64,000 nt of DNA from Euphorbia lathyris (Eukaryota > Streptophyta > Magnoliopsida > Malpighiales > Euphorbiaceae): positions 74,739,256 through 74,803,255 of the forward strand of contig NC_088911.1 of the NCBI RefSeq assembly GCF_963576675.1, in the 5' to 3' direction. Below, piece after piece: positions 45,009-56,697 of this stretch; positions within the stretch are counted from its first letter, which is position 1, and each line of letters starts with the position of its first letter. A model generated the notes under the pieces. It did not search any database, was not told the DNA's origin, and saw nothing but the letters and a program-made list of their open reading frames with translations. Made by a program: the position numbers and the translations under genes.

Positions 45009-46060
45009 GTGTTGTGTCAAAAGGACAATAGTTTTGAATTTTTTTTGTTAAATAAATGAATAGTTCATTTGAGATTATTGGATTCATTAAGAAATGGTAA
45101 CTGAGTATATAAAGATATTTTATCTTTTATTCCATAAAATAAATCTATAGTTTATAATCATAACATAAAGTGTTCATACAAGATGAAGTGAGAATGTACT
45201 TTATGAAACTCATTAAATTATAATAAACTTAAACACCCCAAGTCAAGCATTATATTACAGGATTCATATAACAACGTTGAGACTTACATGTAACATTGTC
45301 TCCTCTTTTTTAGATACGGTGCTGATCTCACAAGTTTTAGATATGGTTCATATGCATTGAAGATCTGCCATAAGATAATAGGATGGATAAATATGCCAGA
45401 TATCACTTATTTTATCTCATTGTGATAGTAGGTAGTATAACTAATCCTCAGACTCAAAGAATGATCAAGAGTATTATGGGTTATGCAATGTGATGCTTTG
45501 GCTTTGTTATCGCGCACAATCCATATGGGTGTGCCTTGGGTTCCTTCTGGGTATCAAATAATCACAAAGTAGTTGTATGATAGACTGTGCATTCATCACT
45601 CTCGATAGATAGGAGATATATCGCAGACCACTTGTGGTAGAATTACTCTAAACTCTTACAAGGTGGTAGGTTATGAATGGAAATGGAGCTTTCATTTAAC
45701 CTATCTCTTAAGAGTGAATTCAAGATGAGCAAGTAAACAAACGTTTTGTATATGTGACTTGACAATTTCTATAATCACGAATTTTTTTATGTAGTTAATG
45801 AAGGAACTGTAGCTATTCACAGAAAGGTAAAAGGTCAAAATCAACTTGATTTTTATGGCTTCTAGGGACTGAGACACTTGCTTTTTAGGTCGGGGCACTC
45901 ACTCCGTTATACATTTAGTTGGATTAACTCTCATAGAATTAATAGATAGAAATTAAGGCGTTAATTTACTATCCGATTTAATGTTGTGTGAATTGTAATA
46001 AACGTATATGATTAGTTATGATAAGAACCTATTGGGTCTCACACTATCAACTGGAAGGCA
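45009..46060 (+). repeat. Copia LTR fragment, plus strand
   Basis: It shares blocks in the same order as the reverse complement of the solo LTR at 38599-40419: a start like TGTTGTGTCAAAAGGACAAT, then AAGTGTTCATACAAGATGAAG, GACTTACATGTAACA, a Kpn-like ...AGCAAGTAAACAAACG stretch and AGATAGAAATTAA. No PPT or internal part adjoins it. The right end near TAAGAACCTATTGGGT (46022-46038) matches 14228-14245 inverted. Confidence 0.6.
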
Positions 46061-46464
46061 AGGGCAAATTTGCAATTTGGAATTGTACCATTAGGAGAGA
46101 GAATATAGGGGATCGAAAATTTAGTGTATTAAGTGGTGTTTGTTTCCGCTCTTCGAAGCAACATTTAGCATTTCATTCCAAACCGCGGAAAATATAGTGT
46201 TTGATTAGGTTTATACAACAATAACGTTTACATTTTTTTTGTAGAAACATTAGGGTTTTGGAGCTTTTTACAAAAAGCTCCAAAAAGAGCTTTTCATGGA
46301 AAGATGTTTGTATATATTTGATTTTGACAAAATTATCTTTTTAATTTTTAATAATATTTTTTCCCTTAATATTATTCCTATAGCATTAGGAAAGAACAAG
46401 ATTTTGACTCATTTATTAAAATTATTATTTTAATTATTATTTAGTTCTGATGACTTGTGGAGAA
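46061..46464. other. AT-rich interval, no gene identified
   Basis: It contains an inverted pair GGAGCTTTTTAC / AAAAAGCTCC near 46258-46290 that may be part of an old MITE. Nothing else seen. Confidence 0.4.
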
Positions 46465-47263
46465 ATTCCAATCAGCTTCCGTCCCTATGGGGGCGTCGTT
46501 GGGTTCGACGGGGGTAAGCTCCGATGCCAAAGTCAGTAAGGAAGAACAAGAGAGCAAACTGAATTGACAAATGGTAAGTGAATGTGTACCTTGATAGCCT
46601 GAGACATAGGCTATATATAGCCATGAAGTTGTAACTTTCAGTAACTAGAAAGTCTCCATTAATGTCCCATTAATGGCGGTTACAGGTTACCCTTAAGTTG
46701 GCGGTTAGCTAATTGATAGCTCATTAATGGTCTTTATTGCTGGATCGGCCCAGCCGTTCTAATGGCGGATTGAGTGTTTATGGAGATTCGCCTCATAGGT
46801 TCGCCCACAAGTCTCTTTTGGTGAGTCCTTGGAGATCCGCCCGTCGGATCTCTTTGTTTCCATACGCCGTGGTATTCCCGTATTAGGTGACCAACACGTG
46901 ACGTTCTTTAGACGAATATCCCTTTTGATCCTTGGGATAATATCACGATGTTATCAGAAGCCCCCCCAAAGTTCCCTTAAAGTCCTTTAGGGCTTTTGAG
47001 CTTCTTTGCGCGCCGTCATGATTACCTGCATTAATGAGCACTCTGTTCGATGCCAATCATGGAGTGACACGTGTAACAGGCGCACCGCCCGAGGAGAGAG
47101 AAGACGCCTTCTTCCTTTTTCCTTTTATCTTTCTTCCTCATTCGTTCTTTCTCTCCATTTTCTTTTGCATCTTCTTTGCAGAGCTTCTTCGGAGTTTCAG
47201 AATCCTTTAAGCCTTTATTTTCCATGTAAGTTCATCTTTTCGTTCCATATATTGTGTTTTTGA
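46465..47263 (+). promoter_or_regulatory. Upstream region of the Transposase_28-type gene
   Basis: It is less AT-rich than the left flank and carries words such as GGCGGTTA and GATCCGCC that recur near the gene. A perfect 14-bp palindrome GGCTATATATAGCC (46609-46622) holds a TATA-like core. A CT-rich leader ends in TTCTTTGCAG (about 47171-47180), a possible 3' splice site, and ATGTAAGT at 47224-47231 could be a 5' splice site. It may be part of an LTR or leader of a larger element whose other end is outside the window. Confidence 0.35.
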
Positions 47264-48027
47264 ATGTTTAGAAGCTCTTCTTCATCCTCCGGGTCAACCT
47301 CTGAACTTTTTAATTTGACCTCTCCCTCTGAAATTGCAATTAGATGGTCCTCTTCTTCGTCGGAAAATTCTCTTTCCTCCGAAGGTACAGGTAACTCCAA
47401 TTTAGCTGAGTTGCTCGACTCGGCGTGTAATCGCGGTAGAACTCGTTTAGGTAGTAGTAGTCAAAACCTTTCTGTTTCTATCACTGGTATTGCTCCGGCC
47501 ATAGCTTCTAGGGGATTTTTCGGGATGGTGGCCTCTTCTTCCGCTCTGCCCAGGAAAAAGGCACCTCGTGCGGAGTCTACCTCCTCTCGCATGAGTGCCG
47601 TGGATCTAGCAGATCTGGCGAGTAGATTCCCATGGATAAATAACTACGAGACCCAATTGGCGGAGGCTCATCAACGACCCGCCTGTCCGCCAAGCGGATT
47701 CTTATCTGTGTACTATAGTCACGTAGAAAGAGGATTTCGACTGCCTCTTCCCAAGATGATGGCGGACATCCTTGCTTATTTTGACATTACTGCTAGCCAA
47801 TTACATCCTAATGGCTGGTTAGACATAGCTTTAGATTGCTATCTGGCCTCGAACTTAAGAGTAGTGTACACTCCCCGTATCTTCAGAGCTTTTCATAAAC
47901 CGTCGAAGCGAAAGTCTGAGTCTTTCCTTACTTTTGCAAAATTTTGAGTGTATTCGCCGTTTAGTGGCAAAATGTCCAACGTCCATTGTTGGGACGAAAA
48001 ATTCTTCTACGTAAAGATAAACGAGGG

Positions 48028-50638
48028 TGTAGACACCGAGTCGGAGGACCTGTGACGAAAACCTGAAACAAGACGGTTGAAGCGGTTGGTTCCGGGAGTT
48101 TTAACGCGAAAAAAATGTATAATAAAAAAAACGAAAACGAGAGGCCAGTAGGAGTCACGATCGCCGAGTGGACGGCTCGCGAGTGCTCAGCAACGTGGTG
48201 CGAGCGCCTAGCGGCAGTCGTCGCGTGCTCGACGACAGTTGGACGCACGCCTGACAGCGCGGGGTGCACACCCGACGGCCGCTGGGCACGCGCGCACGAC
48301 AGCGCGGAGCGTACGGGGGCGTTCGCCCAACGAAATTTGGGCGTTCGCCCAACCTACTTCGGGCGACGCCCAATTTTAATCGGGCGTCGCCCAAAGTTTT
48401 CGGGGATCCATGCCTATATAAGGCACGGATCCCCATGCATTTTAGGGGGAGGATTTTGGAGAGCTTCTCACTCAAAAACATTTTTTAGAGAGAGAAAGTT
48501 ATTTTTTGGGAAAAAACATTTTTTTTGCTAAAAATTCCGAATTTCCTAAAAGTTAAAATTTTACCGAAAACACAAAAAAACACCGGAAAATCACGATTCG
48601 TGGAATCAACCGACTTCAACTGTCAATACCGAACTTGAGGTATTATCCGAGGACTAGACTCGTTTTATTTTATTTAATTTATTTCCTTTATTTATTTATT
48701 TTTATGTTATAATTTTATTTATTTATTTATTTATTTATTTATCACGTTTTACTTAATTTTTCGTATTTATTTAATTTTCGTCTCGTATTAGATAAACGTT
48801 CGGTTTTGTTTTAAAATAAAAACCTCGTTTTAACATCCCAATACGAACCGTGATCCGATTCAAAGGTAGTTCGGGATTAATAAAAACGTTGTAATTATAT
48901 GCTTAAAAAAATATTTCTAAATAACGTTTTAAAATAAAAAACGTCGTTTTAGGAATCTCCGTTATAGGCTATGATCCAATTTGGGTAGCTCGGAGGTCCA
49001 AAACGATAGAATAGATCTAATCTAAAGCTTTTGAATAAATCTGGAAACTGTTGGTTCATTTTTGTAATTTTACGTTTTCTGTCACTAAAGGCTGTTTACC
49101 GATTACCGACGGATTTTCCGTCGGTAAAGCTGCTGAAATGTAAAAAATGCTGTTTTGGTCCCTCCTTCTCAACTTTTAGGCTTTTGGTCCTTTATATATA
49201 TATGTATATTTATGTAATATATACTTTCAAGCCATTTTTAAATACTTTGTACATATATTTATTTAATGTGTTTACATATCATTTCTTTTCATCAATTTGA
49301 TTTAGAGTTTATCCTCTATATATTATTATTTACAAAACTATTTTGATTTAGAGTTGATTTTCTTATTTATGAATTTTATTCTCTATCTTTACATTATTTC
49401 TTAAATAAAAATCAAAGTGTATTTTAATTAGCCTTATCCTTATTTTCACCTATATATGTATTATTACTTTTCTTATCATATATTTGATCTACATATATTA
49501 TTACTATTTTACCATTCTTACATATAAGTATAAATATGTATATTTATTCTCCATTTGGATTTCCTATAGGTATATATTCTTTAAATATATTTGGGTTGGG
49601 TGAGTTTGAGATTCAATTTATTATTTGTTGATTATTGTATTCAAGTAAGGTTCAATTGAGTGAAAAAAGGGAAAATAAATCACAAAAAAGAGAGTTTAAT
49701 TTGTTGGTTTAAATTAAAGCTTTTCTAGATGTTCTTAAGGTGTAAATAAAAGGTTTTCTTATCACTTTAAACCATTTCCTAAAACATCACGTGTTAAAAC
49801 CTTAATTCGTTCCAACGACGGATTAAGCGAACCTTGTAATTAAAATCGTTTTCGTTGTAAATAATAGAGTTTTGAATCGTTTTCTTAACTAAATGTTTTT
49901 TTGTACAAAATAAATTGACTTGTATGCCTAATCACGCTTTTAGATTAAAAACGTTTGCTCAAATGCTTTCAAAACGCTCGAGTCGTTCCAACGACGATTC
50001 GAGTGAACGTCATTAACAGGGCTTTTGAAACGTACCTAAATCGTTCCAACGACGATTAAGGTACGAACCATGTAAATAAACTCATTTTTGGGAAGTGAGT
50101 TTAGTTTAGAGTTAGTGTGTAATACGAAGCATAAATCACATTGTAAACAAATCAATTCTTTCTTCTCCCCCCTCTCTCTCCTATGTATTTTGAACTGATG
50201 TAAATTGGTGATTCCTTACCAAAATGGCTTTCAATAATATATGCTCAAAACGGTTTTCAAAACGAGAAAGAAAAGGTTTCAAATGAATTTTAAACTTAAA
50301 GAAATATACGATTAGTCCGTTATCGCCTAACACGCTGAGTAGGAGGCCGGTGGTTCATAACCGGGCGATGTCGGGGTGCCTAGTAGCCTTTTTCCGGAAA
50401 GGAGCTAGCCTTCTCGGCTCGTACCTAAGTTTCCCGAACCCTCACCGGTCTCCCGCAAGGGATCGGTGTTCATTTTCCCATTCGTGGGTGGCGACTCTTC
50501 CATACTTCGAGCTCCGGTCCTGCCGAGCAGCTTGATTCCACGATTGGTTGCTTTCGGCGCCAATCACCGCTTACGACGCCATGAGGTGTCCACCCCCCGG
50601 TCCGCCCGGGAGATTAGGACGCGGTACCTCGTCTAACA
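48028..50638 (+). mobile_element. Solo LTR of the Tat-type element, 2,611 bp, TSD GAGGG
   Basis: It starts TGTAGACACCGAGTCGG and ends CCTCGTCTAACA, as does the 5' LTR at 51764-54765. Exact duplications GAGGG lie at 48023-48027 and 50639-50643. It is about 390 bp shorter than the other LTR, mainly in the GC-rich block and in the AT-rich middle, where the two are hard to align. First and last parts are nearly identical. Reading frames within it are by-products of GC-rich repeats. Confidence 0.95.
48317..48434 (+). promoter_or_regulatory. Palindrome array and palindromic TATA region in the solo LTR
   Basis: Four palindromes of the form GGGCG-n-CGCCC start at 48317, 48339, 48361 and 48382 (spacing 22, 22, 21). 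They are followed by a 33-bp palindrome at 48402-48434: GGGGATCCATGCCT, ATATA, AGGCACGGATCCCC, with one mismatch in 14 pairs. It contains TATATAAG at 48415-48422. The same arrangement occurs in the 5' LTR of the Tat element. Confidence 0.75.
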
Positions 50639-51894
50639 GAGGGCGAATCTCTAGGCTTCCCAACATGCTGGAATCCCAAACCTTTGCATATGGCGGGAGA
50701 TATGCGTATACTGACGAATAGTGACGAGGTAGTGGCGGAGCTCATGAAAAGTGTCAAGGCGGAGGCCTGGATATATGCTGATGCCTTAGATTTCATGATG
50801 AATGATATTCCCCTGATTCGTCGGGAAGGGGACAAGTTTATTTACTCGAAGATTGCCCAGTTTGATCAAGGTGACTTTGTGTTTTCTTTCTTTGAACCTT
50901 GATCGCTTTATTGTTCTCTTTGGCAGGGGTTTATCTAAGGCCAGTCACGCTCTTGCATAGAAGCATAGGAAGTTGATGGAGGATGAGGCTCGCAAGAAAG
51001 ATCAGGTGGTGAATCCCCAAAAGGGTGCAGGGAAACGTCTGGCTGATACAGCGGCCGATCCGCCTCTAAAAAGGAGGAAGCCTGCAGCCTCTGGCGGTCC
51101 AAAGTTTATGGCGGATGCCATGAAATCCGCCATGCCCGTGGTGGAGATGGCACAAGTAGGTTGTCTTTATCTTTTATCTGTTCGCTACATTTGGAATCTA
51201 AGTTTTGATCCTTACATTTTTGTGCAGACGGCGAAGCCTGACCTAGGCGGATACTGGTTCGCCAAGTATGGTGTCCAGGGATCCTTGGAGAATGAGTCTG
51301 TTATCAATGACTTAGACGAGGCTCTGGGTCAGTTGGGCGAGGTACAGAGGAATCAGAACCAGATTCCAGGATCAACCCATGCTCAAAGGGGAAAGACGGA
51401 GCTTCTTACGGTAAGTCCCCTTGCTAGAAAGGATCTCTTTTTTAGAAAAAGTTGTACCTTTGTTCTTTCATTTTGACAAAACTGTTTGCGTTTGACAGAT
51501 GTATACTCGCATACGCGCCATGGAAGCTGAGCTCCTTCAAGGTGTGGCGGACAAGGCTACCATAGAAAGGTGTGAGAAAGAAATCGCTGATGCCAACGCG
51601 AATGTCGCATCCGCCGCGTCCGCCATTGCCCTCAGGGATGCCGAAATTAAAAAGCTAAAGGAGAATATTGAGGCAGATGCCAAGGAGCATGAGAACGCTT
51701 TAGGAGAGGCAGAGTACATGGCTGGAGAGCAAGCTTTATTTTACGGCGAACTGATCATGGCGTTGTAGACACCGAGTCGGAGGACCTGTGACGAAAACCT
51801 GAAAACAAGACGGTTGAAGCGATTGATTCCGGAAGTTTTGAAAAAACAAAAAATATATAAAGAATGATAAGTACATAATAAGGAAGAAAGAGTT

Positions 51895-52255
51895 ATGGCG
51901 GGTCGCTGTTGCCAATGGGGTGGCTCGCGAATGCTTAGCGGCATGGTGCGAGCGCTTAGCGGCATCCGACGTGCGGTCGACGACAGTCGGACGCTCGCTC
52001 GACGGCGCAGGGCGCGCGCTCGACGTCCGTCGGATGCACGCATCCAACCACAAGTGGCGCGCGCTCGACGTCCGAGCGATGCATGGGCCCGGTGGCACGG
52101 AGCGCGCTCTCGTCGGCCACGGGGCGTGTGCGTCCGGCAGCGCGGAACGCGCGTTCGACGGCCGCGACGCGTGGGCGCCTGACGGAACGGAACGCACGCT
52201 CGACGGCCGCAGGGCGTGCGCGCCCGACGGCGCGAGACGCGCCCCGGCGGCCGTT
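51895..52255 (+). repeat. CpG-rich degenerate tandem repeats in U3
   Basis: Degenerate units of about 30-40 bp contain GCGCGCTCGACGTCCG / ACGCTCGACGGCCGC variants. The matching block in the solo LTR (about 48170-48310) has fewer units. It contrasts sharply with the AT-rich surroundings. All six frames lack stops over long distances for this reason. Confidence 0.75.
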
Positions 52256-52418
52256 GGGCGAGCACCCACCGACGTCGGACGAACACCCAACGGCGGTTGG
52301 GCGCGCGCGCCCAACATGCCTTGGGCGGCCGCCCAACCCCCTTGGGCGACGCCCGATTCTTTTCGGGCGTCGCCCATTCCGCCGGGGATCCGTTTGCCTA
52401 TAAAAGGCACGAATCCCC
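52256..52418 (+). promoter_or_regulatory. Phased GGGCG/CGCCC palindromes and TATA box of the Tat LTR
   Basis: Six units start at 52256, 52277, 52299, 52323, 52344 and 52365 (steps 21, 22, 24, 21, 21). The last four are perfect palindromes such as GGGCGGCCGCCC and GGGCGACGCCC with its complement GGGCGTCGCCC. The first two are degenerate. TATAAAAG follows at 52399-52406, inside an inverted repeat of GGGGATCC...TGCCT and AGGCA...ATCCCC (52384-52418). This is the likely core promoter. Confidence 0.75.
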
Positions 52419-54767
52419 ATGCATTTGAAAAAAAAGGGAGGATTCTTTGGAGCTTTCTCACTCTAAACATTTTTAGAGAGAGAAAGTCAATTTTTTGGAG
52501 AAAATATTTTTTTTCCCAAAAAAATCCAAATTTTCCCAAAGTTAAATTTTTACGAAAAAAACACAAAAAAACGGAAAATCACGACTCGTGGAATCAATCG
52601 GCTTCGACTGTCAGATACCGAACTTGAGGTATTATCCGAGGACTAGACTCGTTTTATTTTATTTAATTTATTTCTTTTCCTTTATTTAATTTTATGTTAT
52701 AATTTTATTTATTTTGTCATTTATTTATTTATCACGTTTTATTTAATTTTTCGTATTTATTTAATTCCCGTCTCTTGTTAGATAAACGTTCGGTTTTGTT
52801 TTGAAGTAAAAAACCTCGTTTCGATATCCCAATACGAACCGTGATCCGATTAAAAGGTAGTTCGGGTATCGAAAACGTTGTAATTATAAGTTTTAACTAA
52901 AAAAATTTCCAAATAATGTTTTAAAATAAAAACGTCGTTTTAGGAACTTCCGTTATTGACTATGATCCATTTTTGGTAGTTCGGAAATCCAAAACGATTG
53001 AGTTAGACTTAATTTAAAGCTTTTGAATAAATCTGAAAACAATTGGAGTGCTGCTGTAATTTTCCATTTCTGTCACTAATTGCTGTTTACCGACGGATTT
53101 TGCTGGAATGTAAAAAATGCTGTTTTGGTCTCTGTTTCTTAACTTTTAAGCTTTTGGTCCTTTGTATATATATGTGTATTTATGTAATATATATTTTCAA
53201 ACTATTTTTAGACATTTGATACATATAGTTATTTAGAATGTTTATATATCTTTTTTTTTTATTTTATTTTAAATATAAGTATATGTATATATATCTTTTC
53301 TTTTCTTTTTCCTTTACTTAAAGGGTAATGAATTTTATTTTAAAATGATATTTACTTGGGTGTTTTGAAAGTAATTAATTTGTAGATATTTTGTGGATAA
53401 ATGGGTATTATTTTGATATTTAAACTACATTATGTATGTATATATATAGTTTTGGACTATTTGGGCTATATTAGTTATTATTAGATAAAACTATTTTGGG
53501 GATAAATAATATTTTCTTATTTAGAGGTTTTATTTATTATTTTCACATATTTAAAGTAAACATGTATTATACTTAGTATTTTCATTATTATTCCTTATAT
53601 ATGTATTATATGGTATCTCTTCACTTATCCTTATTTCATGTTTCCTTTTTTGGCTAAAATGTAAATATATACCTATATTATTTTCTTTATTCTTTGGACA
53701 TTTATGGGTCCATGTTTCAAATGGGCTTTATTTGGGAGTGAATTTTAATTTAATATGTTTATTGTTGTAATCATGACAAGTAAAGAGTCCATTGAGTGAA
53801 AAGGGGAAAATAAATCACAAAAAGAGTTTTCAATTTAATTATTTAAACTAATGGATTTTTAGAGGTTCCTAATGTAAATAAATAGTGTTTTCTTGACATT
53901 TCAAATCGTTTCTTAAAACATCACGTTTTAAAACCTTAGTCCGTTCCAACGATGGATTAAGCGAACCTTGTAATTAAAATCGTTTTCACTGTGAATAATA
54001 GAGTTTTTGAATCGTTTTCTTAAATGATTTATATAAAATAAATTGACTTGTATGATTAACCACGTTTTCTTATTAAAGGTTTTTACCTTAACGTTTTCAA
54101 ACTCTCGAGTCGTTCCAATGGCGATTCGGGTGAACTTCATCAAACGGGGTTTTGAAACGTACCTAAATCGTTCCAATGGCGATTAAGGTGCGAACCATGT
54201 AAATGAACTCGTTTTGGGGAAATGAGTTAGTATAGAATTAACACGCAACACGAAATGTAAATCACGTTGTAAATAAATCAATTTTTCCTCCTTCCCCTCT
54301 CGTTTATATGTATATTGAACTGATGTAAATGGGTGATTCTTTACTAAAGTGGCTTTTCAATAATATATGCTCAAAACGGTTTTCAAAACGAGAAAGAAAA
54401 GGTTTCAAATGAATTTTAAACTTAAAGGAATATACGATTAGTCCGTTATCGCCTAACATGCTGAGTAGGAGGCCGGTGGTTCATAACCGGGTGATGTCGG
54501 GGTGCCTAGTAGCCTTTCTCCGGAAAGGAGCTAGCCTTCTCGGCTCGTACCTAAGTTTCCCGAACCCACACCGGTCTCCCGCAAGGGATCGGTGTTCATT
54601 TTCCCATTCGTGGGTGGCGACTCTTCCATATCTCCGAGCTCCGGTCCTGCCGAGCAGCTTGATTCCACGATTGGTTACTTTCGGCGCCAATCACCGCTTA
54701 CGTCGCCATGAGGTGTCCACCCCCCGGTCCGCCCGGGAGATTAGGCCGCGACACCTCGTCTAACAAG

Positions 54768-54785
54768 TGGCGACTCTGCTGGGGA
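54768..54785 (+). other. Primer-binding site of the Tat element
   Basis: TGGCGACTCTGCTGGGGA starts two bases after the LTR end. It has the form expected for a complement to a tRNA 3' end (TGG first). tRNA-Arg is used by Ogre-type elements and is my guess; I could not check the tRNA. Confidence 0.8.
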
Positions 54786-56697
54786 AGCGAGAAATTTGAT
54801 TCCGGAAGGCGTGTATTAAGCCCTTAACGGGGACGGATCGTATTATTTCTTTTCGTATGCATTCATGTGCATTATTGCAAACCTTTTGGGTAATTTCTGC
54901 GAAACCTCTAGCGAGAGTCCATTCGTCGCTTGAAAGAGGCTAGTGTAAGTTCCTCCTTACAGTAAGGCGCCAAAGGGTCCCCATCCATTCATTAGGGGCG
55001 AATTTGTGCGGTCCTGTGAGGTCCCGCGCTCAGCCGTGCAAGCATATAGTAGCCTTAGAAGTTGCCATAGGATTACCCGTTACTATTTTTGGCGTGATAA
55101 ATGAATCAGTTCGTGTTTTCAAATCGCTATGATACGTGTCTAAATCCTAAAGTATGTAAAGAAAATGAAATGATGCGTTAATATATACTCTTGAGTCGAC
55201 ATACTAATTACCCTAAAAACATCGAAACGATTTAAACTAAAGACGACTTAGTCATCTCGTATGAATGAACATGTGCGGCCCTCCTTGTCCCTTTCTGTGT
55301 CCCGACGAAGGCACATGTTCAGGAAATGCGTTATGACGTAAGCACGTATTAGTATGAATTGGTTTGGTGTTAAGGATAGTTATATCTCGATTCAAAAGAC
55401 TATATTAACAGTAGCCGTTATTCACATTCTTTAAATAAATTAGGATAGAATGAGATTATGACGAAACGAAAACGGAGAACATTTCTGTTTCGAATGACCC
55501 TGTTGTAACGTAAAAAGTTTCGCACAAGTAGCCCGTCCCTTCCGAATAAAAGACGAGCTCTTACGTTATGCCTTGTGTCGTTCTTAAGAGAAATGGATGT
55601 GTCCGCAAAGGTGACTAAGAAAATAAAAGAAAAAGAAAAATGAACTAAATGACCAAAATCATTCCGAATCTACGATATATGTCAATACCGAGAGTAGTTA
55701 AAGAAAATAAACCAATGTCGTTGAATACGTGCCTCGAACGAGTGTATACCCCGTTTAAAATCACGAAGCCGAATTAAGCCAAACCATATAATTGCGCCAT
55801 ATGGACGAGACTGCGGGTTTTGACTAACGACTCGATCATTTCGACCGTTACTAAAACTGCAAGAAATATGGCCCGATGTACGTGTTTGCTTAACTCGTGC
55901 CTAAAGGAAAGAGAACGGTGATATCCTCGCTTCAAATAAGCATGCGATTCAACGAAACGTTGATTTTCTATAATCACACTAAGATGATATATCCCGTGGA
56001 TTGGGAAGAACAACGAACTGTTGCTAGCCGAAAGGTCACCGTGCGCTCAAAATAAGACTCGCCATCTTTTCACGTAGCTAAAATGAGCAAACGGATCCTC
56101 AACGCTAAGAACAAACGCGTTACGCGATGAGTCTGTTCCCTAAAATAAAATCCAAAAGTGATTCCATCACTAAATAAACACGTGGTTACGTCTCTCGATA
56201 GATCCAAAAGATCCCGTAGTAATCCAAAAATCGAGACACGAACCCGCGCGAACAAAAGGGAACGAGTCATTGACAATAACGAACGATTAGACTAGAAGAA
56301 TAACTCGTACCACGTCTAAAAAACTGAGATGCGCTCAAAGGGAGTCAAAACCCGAACTAATGCGTCTCGCGAAAGGACAAAAGACGAGTTATTTCGAAAG
56401 GACAATCCAATTTGGTCAATATCTTAGTCACTAAACATTGATACGTCAAAACGAACTGTATTGTCTGATGAATGATCTACTTTTCCGCAGTAATCGACGG
56501 CATCACGCGTCCCCTGGACCGCAATGTGAGCCCCAAACCAAAATCCTAGGAAAGAGACTTGGACCATCGAGTGTGTGGAGGAATAAGGGTGGAAGAGAGA
56601 TGTTGTGATACGTGTAATTAGACTAACGTTTGTTCTTCTTATCTTATATATCCGTAAATAAATAAACGCACACACCACGAATCATGCATACATACTA
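54786..56697 (+). other. 1.9-kb leader without a gene
   Basis: Between primer site and gag I see no ORF longer than about 85 codons and no recognisable domain. Long untranslated leaders are usual in Tat-clade elements, some of which carry an extra ORF here; none survives in this copy. TACTAATG at the gag start (56692-56699) gives the ATG. Confidence 0.6.

Larger units (their letters stand above)
47264..51763 (+). pseudogene. Plant 'putative gypsy-type transposon' (Transposase_28-like) gene, split by a solo LTR
   Basis: The left part (47264-48027) has a Ser-rich N-terminus, then PPSGFLSVYYSHVERGFRLP and HPNGWLDIALDCYLAS, matching the domain of plant gypsy-associated ORFs. Its only break is TGA 47945-47947; reading continues in frame to the solo LTR. 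After the LTR (from 50639) the same frame resumes across one GAGGG. The right part holds apparent introns: 51156-51227 (72 nt) and 51411-51498 (88 nt, GTAAGT...GACAG), the latter joining ACG to ATG in phase. A third at 50871-50926 is one base out of phase, and TAG at 50958-50960 follows it. The C-terminus (51499-51763) is a coiled coil (ATIERCEKEIADANANV, EIKKLKENIEADAKEH). It is cut at 51763 by the Tat element. Function unknown; probably an extra ORF of a large element. Confidence 0.65.
51764..54765 (+). repeat. 5' LTR of the Tat element (3,002 bp)
   Basis: TGTAGACACC...CTCGTCTAACA, followed by the primer site. The TATA box is about 635 bp in, so R-U5 is about 2.3 kb, very long. The part before the TATA box (51895-52390) is extremely GC- and CpG-rich. 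The middle (52650-53900) is AT-rich. The last 350 bp are moderately GC-rich and strongly conserved with the solo LTR. Confidence 0.95.

Noticed and set aside
48115..48531. Frames of 74-138 codons inside the solo LTR
   Set aside because: Same GC-rich U3 effect; they overlap on both strands and cross the TATA region.
51736..52627. Frames of up to 276 codons on the minus strand and 235 codons on the plus strand in the Tat LTR
   Set aside because: The GC-rich block lacks stops in many frames at once; the translations are Arg/Ala/Gly/Pro-rich with no domain, and the region is the LTR U3.
54458..54763. 101-codon frame at the end of the Tat 5' LTR, also present in the solo LTR (50350-50535)
   Set aside because: It lies in conserved U5 sequence and is explained by LTR homology; the frame is cut differently in the two copies.
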